Assembly (NCBI GenBank): GCA_029298735.1
Contig: JANSLP010000011.1
Span: forward strand, 186,001 to 250,000
Length of the DNA: 64,000 nt
DNA from: Ophiostoma sp. CBS 140.51
Lineage: Eukaryota; Ascomycota; Sordariomycetes; Ophiostomatales; Ophiostomataceae
Direction of reading: 5' to 3'
Under the pieces are notes generated by a model. It worked only from the letters and a program-made list of their open reading frames with translations, ran no database searches and was not told the DNA's origin. This document shows, one piece after another, positions 34,121 through 43,657 of this stretch (position 1 is its first letter; every line of letters begins with the position of its first letter). The translations under genes were made by a program, and so were the position numbers.

Positions 34121-34745
34121 GCTTACTCCAACAAGAGACAAGCTCGAGCGAAGCGATGACAGAAAAAAGGATGGAAGACGTCGTTATGGACGATGATGGC
34201 GTGATGCAAGCTAACCATGGGCTTTTACTAGGCTCGATTTCTTTCAATTTGGCGACGGCAAAACTATGTGAGAGGGAGGAAGGAAAATTCTACGACGAAG
34301 GGCGAGAAAAAAAGAGAGAAATCACAGGAAAAGACGAAAAGACGAAAGAGCCAGAGTCCGGCGATACAGGGCGGAGAAAGAAAAGCGAAAGAGGACAGCC
34401 ATCCTTCAAAAAAGACCAGGGGCCGCGAGCACAACAACCATAAAAAGGGTGGGGCCCCGAACACTATTCCCTTCTGAGCATCACCGATGCACCACCCAAT
34501 GCACCACGAGCTTGTGTGCTTTGGGCTCTGTTTTGTCTACTTTTTGTGCTTCTTCCTTTGTTGATTTCATGGCAGTCTTCTTGCGTCAAATAAGCCGAGC
34601 GAAGTCGGATGACGTAAAAACGGAAACGAAAGAGACAGAAAAGAGGACAAAAGAACCGATCTCGAAGTCTGCATCGAATCATTTACACGACCTGAGCCTA
34701 TCTCACCACGACCCCTAACTCTTCACATCGACAAACAACCCCACC
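34121..34745. other. Intergenic: regulator 3'UTR and OYE promoter
   Basis: Purine-rich stretch (34270-34400), then a promoter containing GTCGGATG at 34604-34611, about 135 bp before the OYE start. The same 8-mer in reverse (CATCCGAC) is in the SDR/MFS promoter. Confidence 0.5.
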
Positions 34746-35945
34746 ATGACCGACTCTGCGCTCTTCTCGCCGGTGCGCGTCGGCCGCCTCGACCTTGCCC
34801 ACCGCGTGGTCATGGCGCCGATGACACGTAGGCGGGCCACCATCGACTACGTGCCGACGCCGCTCATGACTGAGTACTATGCACAGCGTGCCTCTGTGCC
34901 GGGCACTCTCTTGATCTCGGAGGCAACATCGGTATCGCCACGCTCGGCAGCTCTTCCCAATACACCCGGTCTCTTCAACCAAGAACAGATTGATGCCTGG
35001 AAGCCCGTCACAAAAGCTGTGCACGACGCCGGCTCGTTTGTCTACGTGCAGCTGTGGATGTGCGGCCGGGCAACAAGACCCGGCGCTGTCAAGCGTGGTG
35101 CTGCGGTCCTGTCGGCCAGCGACGTACCCGTGGGCCCAGACTCGCCTGTGCCGCGACCGCTGGCCGAAGACGAGATCCAGACGTGCATCAAAGACTACCG
35201 CCAGGCGGCCATCAATGCCATCGAGGCTGGATTTGACGGTGTCGAGCTGCACGGTGCCAACGGCTATCTGCTGGACCAGTTTACACAGGATGTATCCAAC
35301 AAGCGGACCGACGAGTGGGGCGGCAGTGTCGAGAAGCGGTCGCGGTTCGGTGTGGCCGTGGCGACAGCCGTTGCGGACGCTATTGGTGCCGACCGCGTGG
35401 GCTACCGCGTAAGCCCCTGGAGCCGGCACCACGGCATGCGTATGGAAGATCCCGTGCCGCAGTTTACCGACCTGGTGACGCGCCTCAAGCCTCTGGGGCT
35501 GGCCTACCTGCACGTCATCGAGGGCCGCGTGCAGGCCAACGCTGATCTGCCAGCACATATTGTGGCCGAGCCTGTCGACTTTGTGGTGGATATTTGGGGC
35601 ACGACGTCGCCCGTCATTTTTGCGGGTGGCTATAATGCGCAGACGGCGAGAGAGCGGGTGGACAGTGAACAGAAGAAAGTGGAAGGCGGGAAAACACGAG
35701 AGGCGCTGGTGGCGTTTGGCCGGACGTTTGTATCGAACCCGGACCTGCCGCGGCGGGTGCAAGAGTGGCTGCCCGTGGTGCGGTACAACCGGGACCTGTT
35801 TTACGAGGTCGAGTCGCCGAATGGGTACACAGACTACCCGTTGTATGTGGAGGAGAAGGGTGATGGCGAAAAAAAGGATGTCGTCAGAACAAGCAAAGAT
35901 CATGAGTGGCCAGCAGCAACAGTTGGCGTTTTGGTTATCAACTAA
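34746..35945 (+). CDS. Old yellow enzyme-type NADH:flavin oxidoreductase (ene-reductase)
   Basis: Single exon, 399 residues, ATG at 34746 in a CACCATG context. TIM-barrel FMN enzyme of the OYE family: APMTR at 24-28, Gln102 in the VQLWMCGR strand, and the substrate-binding pair His169/Asn172 in ELHGANGY with the proton-donor Tyr174. FDLVTRL-type barrel strands and FGRTFVSNPDL (phosphate-binding end) follow. OYEs reduce the C=C bond of alpha,beta-unsaturated ketones and aldehydes using NAD(P)H. The length matches fungal OYEs; the last 20-odd residues (Lys-rich) are extra. It is the first enzyme downstream of the Zn2Cys6 gene, in the same orientation. Reduction of an enone before Baeyer-Villiger oxidation is the role suggested by context. 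Confidence 0.93.
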   Translation: MTDSALFSPVRVGRLDLAHRVVMAPMTRRRATIDYVPTPLMTEYYAQRASVPGTLLISEATSVSPRSAALPNTPGLFNQEQIDAWKPVTKAVHDAGSFVYVQLWMCGRATRPGAVKRGAAVLSASDVPVGPDSPVPRPLAEDEIQTCIKDYRQAAINAIEAGFDGVELHGANGYLLDQFTQDVSNKRTDEWGGSVEKRSRFGVAVATAVADAIGADRVGYRVSPWSRHHGMRMEDPVPQFTDLVTRLKPLGLAYLHVIEGRVQANADLPAHIVAEPVDFVVDIWGTTSPVIFAGGYNAQTARERVDSEQKKVEGGKTREALVAFGRTFVSNPDLPRRVQEWLPVVRYNRDLFYEVESPNGYTDYPLYVEEKGDGEKKDVVRTSKDHEWPAATVGVLVIN

Positions 35946-36193
35946 AAGAGGATAAATAAAAATTAAAATGAATAGATATAAACGACTTTGTGAATAACTT
36001 GACCTGCAAAACATTGTGAACAGGTTCCCGTAGAAGATAGGGAGTTACCTGCAAAATGACGACGGAAGTAAGACGTGATCTTCTCCACATCAGCACATAT
36101 AGCTTGACTCCACTAAGCTCAGGAAGCACCAACTTACCATCTACAACTCACAACAACCGCACATTTACGGCGCACACGCAGAACATTACCAAC

Positions 36194-37078
36194 ATGGCCT
36201 CTCTTCCTCCCTCTTCGACGGGCTTTGCCGTTGTGTCGACGTCGCCCGACATTAAAGTGTTCTACTCAGTCACACCAACTCTGCCCCTGGACCCCAAAAA
36301 GCCCGTGATTGTGCTGTCCAACTCCTTGGCTGCCAACACCCATCTCTGGGACACATTTACAGCCGAGTTTGCGTCGACGCACACGATTGTCCGCTACGAT
36401 GCCCGCTTCCACGGACAGTCGCCTCTGTCGACGACAAAAGGCTTTGACTACAAAAAGGGTCACTCGATCGACGACCTGGCCGATGATGTCGTGAAGGTGC
36501 TGGACGCCATTGATGCTGCCTCTCAGCCCACCTTCATCGGCCTCAGCATCGGTGGTGGTGTGGGCGTGTCCCTGGCCGCTCGCTACCCTGATCGCTTTTC
36601 ATCGTTCATTATTGTCGGCTCGAGATCGCATGCTGCTTCCGGTGACGCTGCCCGCATGGCCGAGCGTGCTGTCTTTTACCGCTCCCATGGCGCCCACGCA
36701 CAGGCCGAGCAGAGCGTCGAGCGGTGGTTCGGCAAGGCATGGCCAGACGCTTCTGAGGAGAACAAAGTTGTCGCCCGCACAGTGGCCGACATTGTCGTGC
36801 AGACGCCTGTCGAGGGCTTCGAGGCCAGCGCAGCCGCACTCAACAAAATGGATCTGCGGGGCCACGCGGCTTCCATTGCCAGCAACGGGGACGGCGAGCG
36901 AGTGCTCTTTGTTGTGGGCGCCGACGACGGCAAGCTCGTGGTGGACGAGAGTCGGCAGCTGGCCGAGACGGCGGGCAGTGAGCTCAAAGTGGTGGCCGAC
37001 TGCGGCCATATTGTCAATGTGCAGCAGCCAGACGAGTTTCATGCTATTGTGAGAGAGTGGCTGGCACAACAGGAGTGA
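36194..37078 (+). CDS. Alpha/beta hydrolase, 3-oxoadipate enol-lactonase-like
   Basis: Single exon, 294 residues from the ATG at 36194 (AACATGG context). An in-frame ATG at 36056 would add 46 residues, but those resemble a CA-rich leader, not a protein N-terminus. The start of the fold (PVIVLSNSLAANTHLWD, about 37-53; VRYDARFHGQS, about 66-76) is characteristic of enol-lactonase (PcaD)-like hydrolases. The nucleophile is Ser118 in GLSIGG. The acid lies in the VVGADDGKL strand, and the His is in ADCGHIVNVQQPDEF near the C-terminus. These enzymes open (enol-)lactones. It lies between the OYE and the Baeyer-Villiger monooxygenase on the same strand, so opening of the lactone product is a natural role (inference). 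Confidence 0.9.
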   Translation: MASLPPSSTGFAVVSTSPDIKVFYSVTPTLPLDPKKPVIVLSNSLAANTHLWDTFTAEFASTHTIVRYDARFHGQSPLSTTKGFDYKKGHSIDDLADDVVKVLDAIDAASQPTFIGLSIGGGVGVSLAARYPDRFSSFIIVGSRSHAASGDAARMAERAVFYRSHGAHAQAEQSVERWFGKAWPDASEENKVVARTVADIVVQTPVEGFEASAAALNKMDLRGHAASIASNGDGERVLFVVGADDGKLVVDESRQLAETAGSELKVVADCGHIVNVQQPDEFHAIVREWLAQQE

Positions 37079-37742
37079 CCCCTGCGAACGGTTGTAGAGC
37101 GGGTGTAGACAGAACGAAAACGTGCGCAGCACGTTCTTTCGATAGCCAAAACGTCATTTTGTCGACTGTTGAGTTTGCTTGTATTTGTGATCATTTTTAT
37201 GTGCTGTGAATGTCGACTGTTCGCTCCTTCCGTTGTTTGCTGTTTGCTGCTCCTTCTGTCGCCGCTCTTGCCTTCCACTCTGTTCGGGCAGAGACGGTCG
37301 AGGACGGCCTGTGCCGGCATCCGCTCGGCGTTACCCGATTAGGCAATTCTGGTGTTAGTGCTGTAGTGGGGCCTGTTGCGCACAAGTCGCGTGAATGGCG
37401 TCACCGCCCCAGTGGGTGTTGGTGGGCTCCAGCGGACACCAACAGGGCCCCCAACGATCTCCAGTGAGTAGCTAGCGCCGGAGAGGAGCATACGATGTGC
37501 CTGGGAAGCAGTCAAGCGGAGGCTCCGGCGATGCAGTCCGTTTGAGAAGTTAGAGAACGGAACGCGAGTAGCGAGAAGCGAGGAGGGAACGGGAAGAAAA
37601 AGAATAAAGGTTATTGATGATAGTCTGCCTTTTGGTTCTGCTCTGTCAATCCTGTCTAGCTTGCTGACTTTGTTTTCCAGTCTTGACTTTGGCCATCTGT
37701 TTACTTTTCCAAACAGAAATCAAACACAAATCAACAAGCATC
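37079..37742. promoter_or_regulatory. BVMO promoter with CGG-N6-CCG palindrome
   Basis: 664 bp before the monooxygenase start. CGG-CCTGTG-CCG at 37305-37316 is an inverted CGG pair of the kind bound by Zn2Cys6 dimers, immediately followed by CATCCG. No gene is seen. Whether the neighbouring regulator binds it is inference. Confidence 0.35.
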
Positions 37743-39488
37743 ATGACTGTCTCTAATGGTACAAACGGTGTCAGCAGAGGCACATCGGGATATGTCCTCC
37801 CTCCTGCTCCCGAGCCGTCACCGATCTCACCGGCCGTGTCGGCGCTCTTCCCCGACAACGCGAGCCCGATTGTGAGCAGTACATATGCCCATGAGCCGCG
37901 GCCGATTCGGGCCATCTTTGTTGGTGCTGGTCTCTCGGGTGTCGCTTTTGCATACAAGGTGCGTCTGATCGAGCAGCTGTCCTACAAGATCTACGAAAAG
38001 AACACAGACGTCGGCGGTGTGTGGTTCGAGCATACATACCCGGGCATCTCGTGCGATGTCCCCGCACACGGCTACTCCTACACGTTCCGTCCCAACCCGG
38101 ACTGGAGCCGGTTCTATGCCGAGGGTGACGAGATCAAGCGGTGGCTGCAGACACAGGCACGGGACTACCAGCTGTACGAGAACGCCAAGTTTGAGCACGA
38201 GGTGCAGAGCGCCGTGTGGGACGACGAGCGGGGCGTCTGGACAGTCACTGTAAAGGACCTCAAGACGGGCGAGACCATTACAGACGAGGCCGAGGTTTTC
38301 ATCAACGGCAGCGGCTCGCTCAACAACTGGAAGTGGCCGGCCATTGAGGGCCTGCACGACTTTGCTGGCTCGCTGGTGCACACGGCGCGGTGGATTAAGA
38401 GCCTCGACCTGACGGGCAAGAAGGTCGGTGTCATTGGCTCGGGCGCCACTGGTATTCAGGTTGTCGCCGCCATCCACCCGCAAGTCCAGTCGCTCGTGTC
38501 GTTCAACCGCTCGCCGACGTGGATTGCACCCGATTTTGCATGGCAGCTGGCCACTGAGGGCCGCGAGACGCGCTACTCGGAAGAGCAGCGCAAGGAGTGG
38601 CGCGAGAAGCCCGAGTTGCTGCGTGAGTACCGGCGCAATATTGAGCACGCCATGAATGCGCGGTTCCCCTCGTTCTACAAGAGCTCCGAGGCACAGAAGC
38701 AGGGCCAGGCGTTTGTGGGCTCGACGATGCGCAAGAAGCTCGAGGAGCGGCCTGACTTGGCCGAGAAGCTGATTCCCAAGTTTGAGCTGGGCTGCCGTCG
38801 TGTGACGCCCGGAAACGGCTATCTGGAGGCCCTGGCCGCGCCCAACTCGACAGTCGTCACTGCCGGCATTCAGAAAGTTGTGGCCAACGGCGTCGTCGAC
38901 AACGAGGGCAACCTTCACGAGGTGGACGTGCTGATCTGTGCCACTGGCTACGACACGACGTTTGTGCCCCGAATTCCCATTGTCGGCCTGAACGGTGTCA
39001 ACTTGCAGGACAAGTGGCGCAAGGAAGGTGCTGCCGCTTACCTCTCGGTGGCCGTCCCTGGCTTCCCCAACTATTTTGTCATTCTCGGCCCCAACTCGCC
39101 CATCAGCAACGGCTCGCTTGTCGGCGCCATGGAGTGCCAGCTGGACTACGCCTTGACATTTGTCCAGAAGAAGCTACAGCGCCAACGGATTAAGTCCTTT
39201 GTTGTCACCGACCAGGCAGCCCGCGAGTTTGACACGTGGAAGAACGACCTGATGCGTGGTCTGTCGTTTTCGGGCGTCTGCACGAGCTGGTACAAGAGCG
39301 GTACACTGGATGGACCCGTGGTTGGGCCCTGGCCTGGCTCAGTCAATCATTTCATGGAGATCATCAAGGAGCCGCGTTTTGAGGACTTTGATTTCAAGTT
39401 TGCGGGACCTAACCGGTTCACCTACTTTGGTGACGGAAGAGCACCCAAAGAGGCCAAGGGCGAGCCTCTGGGATGGTACATGCAGTAG
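37743..39488 (+). CDS. Flavin-containing monooxygenase, Baeyer-Villiger type
   Basis: Single exon, 581 residues, ATG at 37743 (ATCATGAC). Class B flavoprotein monooxygenase: FAD-binding GAGLSG at 61-66, NADPH-binding GSGATG at 232-237, and between them the Baeyer-Villiger fingerprint FxGxxxHxxxW at 207-217 (FAGSLVHTARW). The position after the Trp, usually Pro or Asp, is Ile218. The C-terminal half has LICATGYDTTF and LGPNSPISNGS, typical of fungal BVMOs. The length is near the 540-600 of cyclohexanone/steroid-type BVMOs. The reaction is insertion of one oxygen next to a ketone, giving an ester or lactone with NADPH and O2. The neighbours (OYE upstream, two hydrolases, SDRs) fit ketone-to-lactone breakdown. 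An N-hydroxylating FMO is less likely because the BVMO spacing is kept. Confidence 0.9.
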   Translation: MTVSNGTNGVSRGTSGYVLPPAPEPSPISPAVSALFPDNASPIVSSTYAHEPRPIRAIFVGAGLSGVAFAYKVRLIEQLSYKIYEKNTDVGGVWFEHTYPGISCDVPAHGYSYTFRPNPDWSRFYAEGDEIKRWLQTQARDYQLYENAKFEHEVQSAVWDDERGVWTVTVKDLKTGETITDEAEVFINGSGSLNNWKWPAIEGLHDFAGSLVHTARWIKSLDLTGKKVGVIGSGATGIQVVAAIHPQVQSLVSFNRSPTWIAPDFAWQLATEGRETRYSEEQRKEWREKPELLREYRRNIEHAMNARFPSFYKSSEAQKQGQAFVGSTMRKKLEERPDLAEKLIPKFELGCRRVTPGNGYLEALAAPNSTVVTAGIQKVVANGVVDNEGNLHEVDVLICATGYDTTFVPRIPIVGLNGVNLQDKWRKEGAAAYLSVAVPGFPNYFVILGPNSPISNGSLVGAMECQLDYALTFVQKKLQRQRIKSFVVTDQAAREFDTWKNDLMRGLSFSGVCTSWYKSGTLDGPVVGPWPGSVNHFMEIIKEPRFEDFDFKFAGPNRFTYFGDGRAPKEAKGEPLGWYMQ

Positions 39489-39684
39489 TCTGCGTCTAAT
39501 GTACCTAAGCAAGTAGATTAGATTAAGATAGAAAGACAGTAAAATAAAGTACAGCGACCAAATTTAACTATCAAAGTATTATCATTTGTTAAGGCACATG
39601 TAAATACATTCAAATTAACGGCAAACAGTGACAGAAAAATGGCTGTACATTCTCTTCATAATTTCGAAGCATTTTAAGTCTATC

Positions 39685-41034
39685 CTACTGCTTTGCCTGC
39701 CCATTCGTCTTCTCTCCCTTTGACTGTCCCCATTCTTCGGCATCGTGGCCAAAGAGCCAAGCTCTCCGCTCATTGTGACCCCAGTAGATGGGATTCTTCT
39801 CATTGTCCTGGGCCATAGCAGCGTCTCTCTCTTCCTGCTGAGGTCCATCAGGCAAGTGGTAGGCAGCCTGGAGTTGGCGGCCCCATCTCTGGAGGGCCGA
39901 AGCACGCGGCTGACGCACTCTCTCGTAGGTCTTGATAGCATCTGCCAGAGTGGCAGGTGTGGCTCCCTGCAGCGATTTGCGGAGGACAGCCGCATCCTCA
40001 CAGGCCATGGCAGCACCCGAGGCCATGTAGGGCAGCATCGGATGGGATGCGTCGCCCAACAAGACAGCCTTTCCTGATGGGTGGGCCCAGTGGTCAACCA
40101 TGTCGAGGTCATAGAGACGCCACTTCAAAAAGCCCTTGCCGGTGAGAGCTGCCAGCTTGCGCACTCTTGGCTCCCACTTGGCAAACCGCTCAACCAGCTC
40201 GGCTTTGTCGTCAATGACGAGCTTTGTCTCGTTTTCGGCGAGTTTCTGGTCGTTCATGGTGGACTCGGCAACGCAGAAGACGACGTTATAGATCTCTCCA
40301 CCACGGACAGGGTAGCCAATAACGTGAGCGTCAGGGCCACACCAGGACGAGACCCATGGCTGGGAGATGAGATCGCGCATGTCTGGGTCCGACAGCATAT
40401 CCTGACCAGGGACCAGAACACGGTAAGAAATATCGCCAGTATCGACAGGTGGGAGAGCATGGCCCTGGAACGCCTTGCGAGCTTTGCTTTGGACTCCGTC
40501 AGCCACAACAAGGAGGTCGCCAGTCACCCTGCTGCCGTCACTCAGCAGAGCAGCCGGCGCGTCCCAGTCGTAGCCGTCGACACGGCGGTTGGCCTGGACA
40601 TCGACGCCCAGCTCTCTCGCTTTGGCCAGAAGGACGGCATGATAGTCCGCGCGGTGGACCATGAGGTAGCTGCCGCCAAAGTCCCACTCAGGGATACCGT
40701 GTGGCATATCAGCAATGACATGGCCGTCGTCGTATCTCAAAAAGCGGTTGCCGTTTGAGTACGTCTTTTTCATGTAGGTAAGGTCGATGCCCCAGCGGTG
40801 CAGCAACTTGAAGCTGTTGGGCGGGATACGCATGCCGGCGCCGACTTCGCCAAAGGAAGAAGCCTGGTCGAGGACCGTAACAGAGTGGCCGTCGAAACGG
40901 AGGCCGATGGCTGCCAAAAGGCCACCGATGCCAGCGCCGATGACGACGGCATGGAGAGGTGGTGTTGACGGCGTTGTCGACGTGCCGTTTGTGGCCGGCG
41001 TTGTGCCGTTTGCTGGTATTTCTTGTACAATCAT
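39685..41034 (-). CDS. FAD-dependent aromatic-ring-type monooxygenase (salicylate hydroxylase-like)
   Basis: Single exon, 449 residues, ATG at 41034. Class A flavoprotein monooxygenase: GAGIGG dinucleotide-binding motif at 33-38, a DG-type segment (LLVVADGVQSKAR) in the middle, and the second FAD motif LLGDASHPMLPYMASGAAMACEDA starting at about 325. These enzymes hydroxylate phenolic or enolic substrates, in salicylate hydroxylases with decarboxylation. The substrate is not readable. No signal peptide or membrane anchor. It is convergent with the BVMO (196 bp apart) and divergent from the SDR at 41706, with which it shares a promoter containing a perfect inverted repeat. Confidence 0.92.
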   Translation of the reverse strand: MIVQEIPANGTTPATNGTSTTPSTPPLHAVVIGAGIGGLLAAIGLRFDGHSVTVLDQASSFGEVGAGMRIPPNSFKLLHRWGIDLTYMKKTYSNGNRFLRYDDGHVIADMPHGIPEWDFGGSYLMVHRADYHAVLLAKARELGVDVQANRRVDGYDWDAPAALLSDGSRVTGDLLVVADGVQSKARKAFQGHALPPVDTGDISYRVLVPGQDMLSDPDMRDLISQPWVSSWCGPDAHVIGYPVRGGEIYNVVFCVAESTMNDQKLAENETKLVIDDKAELVERFAKWEPRVRKLAALTGKGFLKWRLYDLDMVDHWAHPSGKAVLLGDASHPMLPYMASGAAMACEDAAVLRKSLQGATPATLADAIKTYERVRQPRASALQRWGRQLQAAYHLPDGPQQEERDAAMAQDNEKNPIYWGHNERRAWLFGHDAEEWGQSKGEKTNGQAKQ

Positions 41035-41705
41035 GATGTGTTGTGATTGTGGTGGTGGACAAAATCAAAGAAAATCAAAAGAGACTGTTGATTGTTGTCT
41101 CTCTTCAAAATAAGAGGCTTCCAACTAGTTACCGGACTTCAATAACGGAGATGTCCCGGAGCAGCTAACCACACATCATCCGATGAGGTGCTTGATCGGA
41201 TGTTTGGCTTCTTTTCTTTATTTTTTCTGTATTTATTTCTCGTTATTTTTAATGGTTTTATTGACTTCTTTCACAACTTGTCACGGACGTCGACCCCTGC
41301 ACTTACACCGCCGCCCTAACCCCGTTTTGTATCGCCGTCTCTTGCGGGCTTCTCCAACGCGATTGCGCCATCGCGACCAGCAGAAGTCGAAAGAGCATTT
41401 TCGACCATTTTTGTCTCCTTTCTATCTAGCGGCGGCTGTTAAATTCGAGCACGTTGCTTTCTGGCTTTTTTCTGGCTTTTTTTTCGCCGTCCCTGGCCGT
41501 GCCTGGCAGAAAAAAAGATTGGCAGACAGTCGGAATGTCCTGTCCGTCGGCATGGCAGTCCGATAGCGGGGTATCTTGTTCGAAGCTTGTTGAATGGCAT
41601 CAGAGCTTGATTCAATTGTACTCGTGGTTGTAACTGCACGCTGGCTTCACCAGACAGCTTCAGTAATACTCCCTTGACAGCGATCACCATCACCACGACG
41701 CCGAC
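41035..41705. promoter_or_regulatory. Shared divergent promoter, FAD monooxygenase / SDR
   Basis: 671 bp between divergent starts. It contains the inverted repeat at 41177-41202 and a CGG-N7-CCG pair (CGGAGATGTCCCG) at about 41145-41157. T-rich and AT-rich stretches surround them; no gene seen. Confidence 0.45.
41177..41202. promoter_or_regulatory. Perfect 8-bp inverted repeat CATCCGAT-N10-ATCGGATG
   Basis: Arms at 41177-41184 and 41195-41202 are exact reverse complements with a 10-base spacer. The position, 143 bp upstream of the FAD monooxygenase start in the divergent promoter, suggests a dimer-binding operator. Each arm contains a CCG/CGG core. Confidence 0.5.
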
Positions 41706-42545
41706 ATGCCCTCATTTCCACTCGAAAACTCCTACCCGGCTGTGGCCACACCGTGCAATGGCGACTCCACACCTGTACTATCCCTCTTTGACCTGACGGG
41801 AAAGACAGCCGTCGTTACGGGTGGCAACGGCGGCATCGGTGGCGGGATTGCCCGCGGTCTTGCTGAGGCCGGTGCCGACATTATCATCTTCCAGGTGCCA
41901 GGCGAGAAGTCGGATTTCTCCATGACGCTAGCCGCCGAGACCGGTCGTCGTGTCGATGTCTATGAGGTCGATCTCTTGAAGCCAGAGCAGATTACAGCAA
42001 CCGTTGACAAGGTGCTCAAGGAAGATAAGAGAGAGGTCGATATCCTGGCCAACTGCGCCGGCATTACAGGCGGCTTTGTGCCTGTCCTCGACGAGACCGA
42101 CGAGCACCGCGAAAAGGTCGTCCAGATCCACTTCCACGCCGTCTACAGCTTGTCGCAGAAATTTGGTGCACATTTTTCCCAGCGCGGCCGCGGCGGCAAG
42201 ATTATCAACATTGCTTCCTTGGCGGCACACCGGGCGATGACGCGGTTTTCAGTGTATGGTCCCATCAAGGCAGCCGTTGCTCAACTTACAAACTCTCTGG
42301 CGACTGAACTGGCGGCCTACCACGTGCAAGTCAACACACTGACACCGGGCTGGATTCACACGCCGTTGTCGCAAAAGACAGTCGACAACAAGGAGAGAAG
42401 TGCACAGATTGTGGCAGAAATTCCGGCGGGGAGATGGGGGAGACCGAACGATTTCAAGGGCGTGGCTGTCTTTTTGGCCAGTGCGGCGAGTGACTATATT
42501 ACGGGCGCCGAGATCTTTGTCGATGGAGGAACGCACACAATGTAA
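41706..42545 (+). CDS. Short-chain dehydrogenase/reductase (classical SDR)
   Basis: Single exon, 279 residues, ATG at 41706. Classical SDR: cofactor motif TGGNGGIG at 38-45, NCAG at 116-119, catalytic Ser171, and Tyr184/Lys188 in YGPIK. The C-terminal ITGAEIFVDGGTHTM is the usual SDR ending. It resembles the gluconate 5-/2-deoxygluconate 3-dehydrogenase-like branch by overall sequence feel, but the substrate cannot be assigned. An N-terminal extension of about 30 residues precedes the first beta strand. In the cluster it could interconvert an alcohol and a ketone that feeds the BVMO. Confidence 0.93.
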   Translation: MPSFPLENSYPAVATPCNGDSTPVLSLFDLTGKTAVVTGGNGGIGGGIARGLAEAGADIIIFQVPGEKSDFSMTLAAETGRRVDVYEVDLLKPEQITATVDKVLKEDKREVDILANCAGITGGFVPVLDETDEHREKVVQIHFHAVYSLSQKFGAHFSQRGRGGKIINIASLAAHRAMTRFSVYGPIKAAVAQLTNSLATELAAYHVQVNTLTPGWIHTPLSQKTVDNKERSAQIVAEIPAGRWGRPNDFKGVAVFLASAASDYITGAEIFVDGGTHTM

Positions 42546-42658
42546 AGTCGAGATGGCGAGGCCGACGAAGACGTTAATGCAATCTGAATATACTTTTGAG
42601 TTCTATTTATGGACGACTTTTAACTGAATGGAAAACAAGTTTATCACCACTCCTCCCC

Positions 42659-43657
42659 CTACTCATTGGCAATCGCCTTGACGTCCGCCCACATGCGCTC
42701 CCGCCAGGTCTTGGTCGACGGCAGCTTGGGATGCGACATGAAGGCGTGCGGCAGGCCGGGGTAGGTGTAGAGTGTCGTCGGAATACCGGCCAAACGCAGC
42801 TTGGCCTCGAACAGCAGACCCTCGTCGCGCAGAGGATCACGGCCAGCGACGTGGACAGCCACTCGCTTCAGCTGCAGAGAAGCCAGAACACTGGCCTCGA
42901 CCAACAGAGGAGACACGGCAGGGTGTGTCTCCGGAGTCGGCTTGTACATGGCCATGAAGCCACGAAGGCGGGCCGCGTTGATGAACGGTGCTTCGGCATT
43001 CTGAATGAGTGACGGCTCGCCCTTGATCAGGTCGGCAGGGAAGTGGTTGGGATGGACAGTAGCAGGGACGGTCAGCACCAGGCCGCGAGGACGGACAGAC
43101 GACTGCGTCTCGGACGCCTTGAGGGCCACAGAAATAGCCAGCGTTGCTCCAGCACTGATGCCGCCAACCACAATTTTTGAGTTGTCAAACTTCAGCTCGG
43201 GGCCCTGGCTGACAACCCACTGGAACGCCGACCATGCATCGTCCGAGGCTGCAGGAAAGGGGTGCTCAGGTGTGTGGCGGTAGCCAACATTGACGACAGC
43301 AACTCTGGTCTGGAGAGCCAAGTGCCGGCAGTTGGCATCCTCAGTGTCGAGGCTGCCCAGAAAGTAGCCGCCGCCGTGGAAGAAGATGTACACGGGGAGG
43401 GCACAATCACCGGAGGCAGTAGGATGGTACACTCTGACCTGAATAGCTGTCTCACCCTCTCTGACAACGTGCTCCGTCACCTCCAGTCCTTCTTCGGGCC
43501 GGCCAACAACCGCATCAAACATCTTGGCCACGTTGGCATTGGCACCGGCCTTGATTTGTTGCGGCGTGGCTCCGGCCGGCGGCACCGGAGGCGACCATGT
43601 CTTGGCGTACTCGGTCCATTCCGCTGCTTCCTCTGAGAGGTACGAGAAGGAGGACAT
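42659..43657 (-). CDS. Alpha/beta hydrolase fold-3 esterase (HSL family)
   Basis: Single exon, 332 residues. The ATG at 43657 was chosen because the protein N-terminus (SSFSYLSEEAAEW) starts there; the frame stays open upstream without family-like sequence. Hormone-sensitive-lipase-type signature: oxyanion-hole HGGG at 94-97 (IFFHGGGYFLG), nucleophile Ser168 in GISAG, acid Asp274 in AGRDPLRDEG, and His304 in GLPHAF. Such carboxylesterases hydrolyse short-chain or cyclic esters. Together with the enol-lactonase-like hydrolase it gives the cluster two candidate lactone/ester-opening enzymes. It is convergent with the SDR at 42545 (113 bp apart). No secretion signal, so probably cytosolic. Confidence 0.93.
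   Translation of the reverse strand: MSSFSYLSEEAAEWTEYAKTWSPPVPPAGATPQQIKAGANANVAKMFDAVVGRPEEGLEVTEHVVREGETAIQVRVYHPTASGDCALPVYIFFHGGGYFLGSLDTEDANCRHLALQTRVAVVNVGYRHTPEHPFPAASDDAWSAFQWVVSQGPELKFDNSKIVVGGISAGATLAISVALKASETQSSVRPRGLVLTVPATVHPNHFPADLIKGEPSLIQNAEAPFINAARLRGFMAMYKPTPETHPAVSPLLVEASVLASLQLKRVAVHVAGRDPLRDEGLLFEAKLRLAGIPTTLYTYPGLPHAFMSHPKLPSTKTWRERMWADVKAIANE

Noticed and set aside
34698..36014. 438-codon minus-strand ORF opposite the OYE gene
   Set aside because: Antisense mirror of a GC3-rich gene; no domain, while the plus strand has a complete OYE with all motifs.
36056..36193. Upstream in-frame ATG for the enol-lactonase-like hydrolase
   Set aside because: The 46 added residues come from CA-rich leader sequence and do not resemble a targeting signal; the ATG at 36194 has a better context.
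37827..38918. 363-codon minus-strand ORF opposite the BVMO
   Set aside because: Antisense shadow of a complete monooxygenase gene.
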